Assembly (NCBI GenBank): GCA_002071245.1
Contig: MWEV01000155.1
Coordinates: 1 to 5,247 of the forward strand
Direction of reading: 5' to 3'
Source: Deltaproteobacteria bacterium ADurb.Bin026
GTDB lineage: Bacteria > Desulfobacterota > Syntrophorhabdia > Syntrophorhabdales > Syntrophorhabdaceae
DNA length: 5,247 nucleotides
Of the stretch, positions 1-5,247 are shown piece after piece. Both the position numbers and the translations under genes were made by a program. The stretch's first letter is position 1. Every line of letters starts with the position of its first letter. The notes beneath the pieces are model-generated. The model was given only the letters and a program-made list of their open reading frames with translations. It had not been told where the DNA came from and did not search any database.

Positions 1-1100
1 AATACATCCATTGCAAGGTTTATAAGACCCATGAGATAATAAGCCTCCTTGTTATCACTATGTTCCTTCAGGAATAGTCCACACAGTCTCAATGCCTCGG
101 TCAGATTACCTCTGTCTGCAAGTTTGCGCACACGCTCGAGGACATCTTTGGGTTCGCTGTTTTTAAAATGTTTGTCATCGATACTTTTTGTCTCTAAATG
201 ACTGTCATGGGTATGCAAGACATCTTTGGTAACGTTTTGAGGCATAATATTCCTTTTTGCAGAAAAAGGTCGAGCAAACGTTTCTAATTGCATTTTATCC
301 TTGCTGCCTATTTTTTTACACGCAAATGCCCTTGCATGTTTAATAGGCTCATATCCATTTTCCAAAAATGACATCATCTCTGAATGTCCTGTAAAAACAA
401 TGCCGTCGTGAAAGAGAAAACGGTCAATGTTTTTAAAAACCTGTTTTCTCGCATCATCGTTTAGATATATAAGAAGATTTTTACAAAACAAGATATGATA
501 TGGCTGATGGCCGTTGTGTACATGTAGTTTAACAAAATTATCCAAATAAAAATGCACCATGCCGGCTACATAACCTTCAAGTCTAAATCCATCTTCAGTT
601 TTAATAAAAAATCGTGGTTTGTAGCCACTGCATTCACCCCGAAAAGACCCTTTGCCGTAAACGGCATTTTTTGCGATCCCTATCGATCTGCGGCTTATAT
701 CAATTGCATCGACGCAAAATTGTTCAGGTGATAAACCCGCATCCAAAAGCGCCATCACAATAGAATACGGCTCCTCTCCGGTTGAGCAGGGAACAGACAA
801 AACCCTGAGTACCGTGCCCTGACAAAGCGATTCTTTCAACTTCTCTACATATCTCCTTAAAAAATTAAAAGACTCCCTGTCACGGAAAAACCATGTCTCG
901 GAAACCACTACCTGATCGATAAGTTTTTCAATTTCCTCCTGGTTTGATATAAGCATCTTCATATAAATATCTTCATCAGATATCATACGCTTGTCCATAC
1001 ACAATTTTATTGCATCTTCAATGCCTTTTCTTCCAACGGATTCAGGATTTAACCCTAAATTGTCAGAGAGAAATGTTTCAATGTTACTATAGCAGGTCAT
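1..1100 (-). CDS. cheR: CheR-type receptor methyltransferase with C-terminal TPR, WspC-like (partial, 3' end outside window)
   Basis: By family this is a cytoplasmic SAM-dependent methyltransferase that methylates glutamates on chemoreceptors, here presumably the two receptors upstream. I translated 366 codons without a stop; the frame is still open at base 1. Residues 1-80 form the helical N-terminal domain ending in ETWFFRD (68-74), the CheR T-x-FFRD motif. The SAM-binding loop is VPCSTGEEPYS (103-113), followed by DIS (134-136), FRG (153-155), FCKNLLIYL (205-213) and GHSE (238-241). A polar linker (about 264-318) leads to a TPR-like helix pair (319-352) and the start of another, cut by the window. 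The N-terminus and TPR tail resemble WspC rather than plain flagellar CheR. The ATG is supported by AAGGAG four bases upstream and overlaps the cheW end by 14 nt. The CRN motif of the family reads CKN here. CheR identity is firm; the WspC subtype is inferred. Confidence 0.95.
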   Translation of the reverse strand, partial: MTCYSNIETFLSDNLGLNPESVGRKGIEDAIKLCMDKRMISDEDIYMKMLISNQEEIEKLIDQVVVSETWFFRDRESFNFLRRYVEKLKESLCQGTVLRVLSVPCSTGEEPYSIVMALLDAGLSPEQFCVDAIDISRRSIGIAKNAVYGKGSFRGECSGYKPRFFIKTEDGFRLEGYVAGMVHFYLDNFVKLHVHNGHQPYHILFCKNLLIYLNDDARKQVFKNIDRFLFHDGIVFTGHSEMMSFLENGYEPIKHARAFACKKIGSKDKMQLETFARPFSAKRNIMPQNVTKDVLHTHDSHLETKSIDDKHFKNSEPKDVLERVRKLADRGNLTEALRLCGLFLKEHSDNKEAYYLMGLINLAMDV

Positions 1101-1572
1101 TATTCTCCTTGAGTGCTATAAAACGACGCCCTCGTTGATAATCCTTTATGGTATCGGGGGGTAGTTTTTCTATCCTGACCCTCTGAATCATCCCTGATTC
1201 GTCAAATATAACATCACCGAGGTATTCTGCCCCTTCAACGACAACCCCTGAAGGTTGAAAGTCTTCTTCTCTGCGAGAAATAGTCTCTGTTGCCTTTTCT
1301 GTCAAAAGACCTATTGTATGATGTATATTGTCCCCGCCAACATAATCAACCAATATGATACGGGTACTAAAAAGAGGTCTGGATGGTCTTCCTGCAATCA
1401 ACATAGAGAGGTCAACAACCGGCACCACAACACCCCTGTAATTGAAAACCCCAGAAATATATGCAGGGGCATGAGGCAACTCCCTGAATATTACAATGGG
1501 TGTAATTTCTATAATACGGGACACTTCCAGGCAATACCGCTCATTGTCTATCTCAAAAACGAGAAATAGCAT
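1087..1572 (-). CDS. cheW: CheW-like chemosensory coupling protein, WspB-like
   Basis: This 161-residue protein is a single CheW domain, the usual size for a stand-alone adaptor. The family links receptor hairpin tips to the CheA kinase in membrane-associated arrays. Visible marks are the opening beta strand MLFLVFEIDNERYCLEV (1-17), the block ELPHAPAYISGVFNYRG (31-47) with the receptor/kinase-interface arginine of the N-x-RG motif at R46, PVVDL (51-55), STRIILVDY (69-77) and IGLLTEKATETI (87-98). The start MLFLVFEI and the HAPA...FNYRG block recall WspB more than flagellar CheW. No receiver domain is fused, so it is not a CheV. The ATG lies 6 nt after the receptor stop codon, with only a weak AGG as ribosome-binding site, so translation may be coupled to the receptor gene. 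Its 3' end overlaps cheR. Confidence 0.95.
   Translation of the reverse strand: MLFLVFEIDNERYCLEVSRIIEITPIVIFRELPHAPAYISGVFNYRGVVVPVVDLSMLIAGRPSRPLFSTRIILVDYVGGDNIHHTIGLLTEKATETISRREEDFQPSGVVVEGAEYLGDVIFDESGMIQRVRIEKLPPDTIKDYQRGRRFIALKENNDLL
1105..1110 (-). promoter_or_regulatory. Strong Shine-Dalgarno for cheR, inside the end of cheW
   Basis: On the minus strand the sequence reads AAGGAG-AATA-ATG, a near-perfect ribosome-binding site four bases before the cheR start. It sits within the last codons of cheW (ALKE). It decides the cheR start and fixes the 14-nt overlap. It is the only strong ribosome-binding site at the three gene junctions in the window. Confidence 0.85.
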
Positions 1573-1577
1573 ATATA

Positions 1578-1580
1578 CCT
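1578..1580 (-). promoter_or_regulatory. Weak ribosome-binding site for cheW at the receptor stop codon
   Basis: The minus strand reads TAGG-TATAT-ATG: the receptor's TAG stop supplies part of an AGG core five bases before the cheW ATG. The match is short, so ribosomes finishing the receptor gene probably help start cheW. No better start codon is seen nearby, and the protein start MLFLVFEI fits the CheW family. Confidence 0.5.
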
Positions 1581-3699
1581 ATGAACTTATTGAAAAACGA
1601 GAGACTTCATTCTGTAGATCCCTAACCGCTTCATTAAGTTGTTCAGTTACCTCTTTGAACTCAACAAGAGAATCCCTTGTCTGTTTTGCAGACTCATTCA
1701 GTTGCTCCATAGCCTCGCTAATCTGAGCTGCGCTTTGTGACTGAATCTGCATACCCTGATTTGCAGATTCAAATTGCGGCGCCAAATCCTGCGTATGCTC
1801 GATAGCCCTCAATAAATCTACGCTTATCTCAGCAATCCTTTCGGTGCTCGTCATTGTCTGATCGGTATATTCTGCAACAGCAGACATACCTTGTTTCATT
1901 GCATCCTGAGTTTCCAGAATAAGTGCCTCTATATCAATTGCAGCAACAGCGGTCTGGTCAGCAAGCCTTCGTATCTCACGAGCCACGACAGAAAAACCTA
2001 TGCCGTACTCTCCGGCCTTCTCCGCCTCTATTGCAGCATTCAAAGAAAGGAGGTTGATCTGATTAGCAACCTTCGTGATGGTTGTAATAACCTGAGTGAT
2101 ATCGACCATCTTTTCGTTTACAGTTTTAAGCTTTCCAAAGCTTTCAGTTATATTTTCAAGCAATGATTTCATAGTTGTATTGATATCTGAAAGACTGTTC
2201 ATGCTCTCGTTCGCCAGTTCTGATGCCCTAAAGGACATCTCTGCCACCCCATTCATCGTCTTTGCAAATTCATGCGCTGTAGCGGATATTTCCTTACTTG
2301 TTGCGCTAACTTCGTTTATCGATGAAGCCTGTTCTGCAACGGTCGCCTCGAGTTGCCTTGCAGCAGCCGATATCTGCGTTGAGGAAGATGTAACCTGAAT
2401 GCCTGATTTACGAACCTGGGCAAGCAACGAATCCAGACTTGCAGTCATGGTCGATACCGCTTTAAAAAGCTGCACTATTTCGTTTTTACTATGCCGTAAA
2501 CCATCCTTATCTTCATCACCATACATGAATTCATTTTTACCTATAGCTTCAAGATCTGACTTTGCTTTATGGATATTGCCTGCGGCAATTTCTCCAGCAA
2601 TGCCGATTACCTTTCCAAGAGAACGTGTTATGCCTACTGAAACTATAAATATTATCACTGCTGCAAGTAATAACGCCGCAAGGCTAAGCGAGATAGCAAT
2701 GAGTCTTTTTTGAGAAAAGTTTTCAATTCTTCTTTTGAGCAATAACTGAAGTTCATGGAATGATGTCTCCCTTAACTGGGCACCAGAATTTATCAATGCC
2801 ATCGCTGATTCGAGAAACTCTTCTATGCTTATACTCGAGCCAGGGTCATTGGCAATCCTCTTCAACACAACAAGAAACGGTACAACAGATGCCTGATAGT
2901 TGTTTAGAGCAGGAGGTATATTTTTCTGGAGGGATTCACTTATACCATAAAATAGTTTGTCCTCCCGTAAGGCATTTGTGATGTTCTGTTGGATACGCTC
3001 CGAGCTTTCTTCCAAATTTCCTGCAAACACTGCGAACTTAATCATATCATCACGCGAACGGAAACCCTTGAAAATGACAGATTCACTGTAAAGCAAAAAC
3101 TCAGACAACGAGTTTAATGTGTTTGGCAGAATAACAATGGCAGCACTTGACAAATAATGTGAGTCAAGATCAGGGTCAAGGATTATATTTGACGTTTCAG
3201 CCACCCATTTAATCATCTCTTTTACCGGTTTTATAACCATTTCATGTTCCACATCGTTCTGGACTATCGAATTTTTCTTATAATTTTTTCTTAACTCCTG
3301 CCACATAGCATGTGCATTTGAATAATGAATCTCTTCCATTTTTATACTCTTAAGTGTATTTACATCAAACCTAAGTGCCCTTTCGTACCTTTTCCCCTCC
3401 TTAAAAAGCGTATCGAAAGCTTCGTCTATCTTTTTTGCTGTATGATCGATCCTGTCTTGAACGTTTGCATTACCCTGCAAAAAAAGTCTTACCAAAAGTT
3501 GATGTTGAGACACAAGTTCTGAAAGCGTTGTCAGTGGGCTTAAAAGCTTGCTTCCCCAAACCTCTTTACGGGCAAATTCTATGTTATTGTTAAAACCTGA
3601 AATCATATAGAAAAGCAAAATGCAGACAGGCAATGCAAAAACAAAGACACTGATGATAATCTTGTGTAAAATTTTAAATCTGTTGAAATATCGTTTCAT
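1579..3699 (-). CDS. Methyl-accepting chemoreceptor with long helical periplasmic sensor (WspA-like signalling domain)
   Basis: Complete 706-residue transmembrane receptor. Domains in order: a basic cytoplasmic N-tip (1-13); TM1 about 14-34; an extracytoplasmic region of about 300 residues (35-331), predicted mostly helical; TM2 about 333-357; a HAMP segment (about 354-425) with an unusually long connector; and a 282-residue antiparallel coiled-coil signalling domain (421-702). The hairpin tip is NLLSLNAAIEAEKAGEYG (549-566), then GFSVVAREIRRLADQTA, a WspA-like form of the MCP signature. The sensor carries no Cache motifs. It is about twice a four-helix-bundle domain and could be a bimodular helical bundle; it contains SNIILDPDLDSHYL (170-183), which I think recurs in other long helical sensors. 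The ligand is unknown. No NWETF-type CheR-tethering pentapeptide ends the protein. The ATG follows the upstream receptor stop by 2 nt with no Shine-Dalgarno, implying translational coupling. Confidence 0.95.
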   Translation of the reverse strand: MKRYFNRFKILHKIIISVFVFALPVCILLFYMISGFNNNIEFARKEVWGSKLLSPLTTLSELVSQHQLLVRLFLQGNANVQDRIDHTAKKIDEAFDTLFKEGKRYERALRFDVNTLKSIKMEEIHYSNAHAMWQELRKNYKKNSIVQNDVEHEMVIKPVKEMIKWVAETSNIILDPDLDSHYLSSAAIVILPNTLNSLSEFLLYSESVIFKGFRSRDDMIKFAVFAGNLEESSERIQQNITNALREDKLFYGISESLQKNIPPALNNYQASVVPFLVVLKRIANDPGSSISIEEFLESAMALINSGAQLRETSFHELQLLLKRRIENFSQKRLIAISLSLAALLLAAVIIFIVSVGITRSLGKVIGIAGEIAAGNIHKAKSDLEAIGKNEFMYGDEDKDGLRHSKNEIVQLFKAVSTMTASLDSLLAQVRKSGIQVTSSSTQISAAARQLEATVAEQASSINEVSATSKEISATAHEFAKTMNGVAEMSFRASELANESMNSLSDINTTMKSLLENITESFGKLKTVNEKMVDITQVITTITKVANQINLLSLNAAIEAEKAGEYGIGFSVVAREIRRLADQTAVAAIDIEALILETQDAMKQGMSAVAEYTDQTMTSTERIAEISVDLLRAIEHTQDLAPQFESANQGMQIQSQSAAQISEAMEQLNESAKQTRDSLVEFKEVTEQLNEAVRDLQNEVSRFSISS
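1594..2439 (-). repeat. Paralogous signalling-domain copy B (receptor 2, residues 421-702)
   Basis: This stretch encodes the cytoplasmic hairpin of the second receptor. It aligns without a single gap, over 282 residues, to the matching stretch of the upstream receptor (3720-4565), with about 143 identities by hand count (about 51%). It is a diverged protein-level duplication inside coding sequence, not a mobile or near-identical DNA repeat. Confidence 0.85.
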
Positions 3700-3704
3700 G
3701 CTTA
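3697..3704 (-). other. Stop-start junction TAA-GC-ATG between the two receptor genes
   Basis: The upstream receptor ends KLNRV-TAA and the next begins two bases later. The 20 nt before this ATG (end of the upstream gene) contain no AGG, GGA or GAG core. Translation of the second receptor therefore most likely depends on ribosomes terminating on the first, which would tie the amounts of the two receptors together. Confidence 0.6.
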
Positions 3705-5247
3705 CACACGATTCAATTTAAAGCGGGAGACTTCACTCTGCAAGACCTGCACAGCCGCATTAAGCTGCTCTGTTACACGTTTATATTCCGACAAAGAATC
3801 CCTCGTTTGATCCGCTGCAGTCAACAGTTGTTCCATAGCTTCACTTATCTGTCTCGCACTCTCCACCTGCATGTACATCCCTTTATTAACAACCTCGAAA
3901 CGAGGACTTAAAGTCTTTACCTGATCTATAACCTGACCAAGTTGCTCACCAATTGTTTCAATAGACACAACGCCCCGTCTAACCCCTTCTGCAAACTTAT
4001 CCATTTCCATAACACCGGAAGACACCGAAGACTGCATCTCTTTTACCATATATTCTATATCCTTTGTCGCTATCGCGGTTTGGTCTGAAAGACGCGTTAT
4101 TTCCCTCGCAACCACTGAAAATCCCTTCCCGTATTCTCCTGCTTTTTCAGCCTCAATAGCAGCATTAAGAGATAAAAGATTCGTCTGGTCAGAAATCTTG
4201 TTAATAGTTGTAACAATGCCGGAAATCTTATTTGCCTTTTCGTTTATAACGCCGAGCTTTGATGAAATATAGCTTGTGGCATCAATGAATTCACGCATCG
4301 ACGATTGCATGCGATTCAGTTTTTCTCGTCCTGTCTCCGCCATAGAGGCGGTGTCAAAAACGGTTTTGCTCACCTCACCCATAGTCTGCATAAGATTTTC
4401 GGATGTAGACGTTATCTCAATGTTGGTTGCATTTACCTCACGTATAGATGCCGCCTGCTCGGTTACTGTCGCCTCAAGTTGTCTTGCAGACGCAGCGATC
4501 TCAGTAGCGGATGAGGTGACCTGAATCCCTGAAAGTTGCACTTGACCGATAAGCGAATCAAGACTTTTTCTCATATTGTTAAGGGTGCCAAGTAGTTGTC
4601 CTGTTTCAGATGAAGTTTGCTTAAAAACATTGTGCATCTCATCTTCTCCAATGCGAAGATCACCGCTTGCCATATTCTGAAGTCGCTTTTTAACTATTGA
4701 AAGCGGTTGGGTTATGCTCCTTGAAATAATCCATGATATAAAAACGATCACAAAGGTAATAATAAATAAAAGAATGCCGAGTTTAAAGGCCTTATCGATA
4801 AAATTTTTCTGGACATCATCTATATATATGCCTGACCCCACAATCCAACCCCAAGGCTCAAAAGACTTCACATATGCAAGTTTAGGGGTAGCCTTTTCAG
4901 AGCCTGGCTTCTTCCACACATAATCCACAAAACCTGATTTTTGATTCTTGATCAATTCAACAAAAGCTACAACGATCCTTTTTCCATTTACGTCTGTCAA
5001 TCCTGTCTGGTCTTTTCCCTCTAATTCGAAATATGGGTGTGCAACCATAAACCTGTTCATATCGTTTATCCAGAAATATTCAGTACCCTCGTAACGAAGG
5101 GCCTTTACCAATTCTTTGGCTCTTTGTTGAGCCTCCTGCTCTGTTATCTTTCCGTTTTTTGACTCATTATAATAATGCTGGATCATTTCATATGCCGTTT
5201 CAACAACACTGCGCGTGCGCGTTTTTTTTTCTTCGATAAGGTCACGC
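3702..5247 (-). CDS. Methyl-accepting chemoreceptor with single-Cache (sCache_2) sensor, WspA-like signalling domain (partial, 5' end outside window)
   Basis: The first in-window ATG is at 5186, but the frame stays open for 20 more codons to the edge (ending ...RSVVETAYE before that ATG). These codons fit the first Cache helix, so the true start and TM1 lie beyond 5247. Residues below are counted from that internal Met. The Cache domain runs from the edge to about 131. It shows YYNESKNGKITEQEAQQRA (5-23), YFWINDMN (37-44), HP (50-51), and KLAYVKSFEPWGWIVGSGIY (102-121), the signature of sCache_2, a family that often binds small organic acids. TM2 is about 135-157, then HAMP from about 155, then the 282-residue signalling domain (208-489). 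Its tip is NLLSLNAAIEAEKAGEYG (336-353). The segment SSGVMEMDKFAEGVRRG (389-405) is especially close to WspA. There is no C-terminal CheR pentapeptide. The ligand is not deducible. Confidence 0.95.
   Translation of the reverse strand, partial: RDLIEEKKTRTRSVVETAYEMIQHYYNESKNGKITEQEAQQRAKELVKALRYEGTEYFWINDMNRFMVAHPYFELEGKDQTGLTDVNGKRIVVAFVELIKNQKSGFVDYVWKKPGSEKATPKLAYVKSFEPWGWIVGSGIYIDDVQKNFIDKAFKLGILLFIITFVIVFISWIISRSITQPLSIVKKRLQNMASGDLRIGEDEMHNVFKQTSSETGQLLGTLNNMRKSLDSLIGQVQLSGIQVTSSATEIAASARQLEATVTEQAASIREVNATNIEITSTSENLMQTMGEVSKTVFDTASMAETGREKLNRMQSSMREFIDATSYISSKLGVINEKANKISGIVTTINKISDQTNLLSLNAAIEAEKAGEYGKGFSVVAREITRLSDQTAIATKDIEYMVKEMQSSVSSGVMEMDKFAEGVRRGVVSIETIGEQLGQVIDQVKTLSPRFEVVNKGMYMQVESARQISEAMEQLLTAADQTRDSLSEYKRVTEQLNAAVQVLQSEVSRFKLNRV
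3720..4565 (-). repeat. Paralogous signalling-domain copy A (receptor 1, residues 208-489 from the internal Met)
   Basis: This is the partner of the copy at 1594-2439. Both run from SLDSL to EVSRF and place the GEYG hairpin tip at the same offset (about residue 143-146 of 282), near the centre, as an antiparallel coiled coil requires. The total length, about 40 heptads, fits the 40H receptor class to which WspA belongs. Confidence 0.85.

Noticed and set aside
1087..1572. CheW as a CheV (CheW-receiver fusion)
   Set aside because: The frame stops after 161 residues and no receiver domain follows. The next gene is CheR in another frame.
1594..4565. The two similar receptor segments as a DNA-level direct repeat or mobile element
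   Set aside because: The similarity is at protein level (about half the residues identical), with no shared flanks, inverted ends or target duplications. It is gene paralogy.
1255..4923. Plus-strand open frames of 65-104 codons across the window
   Set aside because: They all lie opposite well-supported minus-strand genes, have no recognisable domains and no convincing ribosome-binding sites. They are shadow frames.
3702..5186. Taking the ATG at 5186 as the true start of the upstream receptor
   Set aside because: The frame is open for 20 further codons to the window edge, those codons fit the first sCache helix, and a start here would remove TM1. The gene is cut by the window.
5211..5221. 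Alternating purine-pyrimidine GCGCGTGCGCG as a Z-DNA or regulatory site
   Set aside because: It is short and lies in coding sequence where it encodes plausible Cache helix residues. Nothing else supports a site.

Overview
The window is coding almost end to end, all on the minus strand. It reads as the front part of a chemosensory operon. In transcription order (high to low coordinates) it holds: a methyl-accepting receptor with a single-Cache sensor, whose 5' end lies outside the window; a second, complete 706-residue receptor with a long helical sensor; a CheW-type adaptor; and a CheR-type receptor methyltransferase that carries a TPR tail and runs off the other edge. The junctions are very tight: 2 nt between the receptors, 6 nt between receptor 2 and CheW, and a 14-nt overlap between cheW and cheR. 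A single polycistronic message is therefore the natural reading. I see no intergenic region long enough for a promoter or terminator, no RNA gene, no mobile element and no CRISPR array.

The order receptor - CheW - CheR/TPR, together with family-specific sequence, resembles wspA-wspB-wspC of the Wsp surface-sensing system more than a flagellar che operon. The sequence cues are the LSLNAAIEAEKAGEYG hairpin tip, the LPHAPAYISGVFNYRG block of CheW, and the ETWFFRD block of CheR. The difference is an extra receptor. If the parallel holds, a second CheW, a CheA hybrid kinase, a CheB and an output regulator should lie just beyond coordinate 1. None of these can be seen here, so whether the output is c-di-GMP, pili, motility or something else is unknown.

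The two receptors have cytoplasmic signalling domains of exactly equal length: 282 residues, alignable without a gap, with about 143 identities by hand count. Their sensor halves are unrelated. The pair therefore looks like a duplicated signalling module fitted to two different sensors, probably feeding one kinase array.

The DNA is moderately AT-rich and the organism cannot be fixed from it. A Gram-negative environmental bacterium with Wsp-like clusters fits, for example a deltaproteobacterial, Nitrospirota or Planctomycetota lineage, but this is a weak inference.
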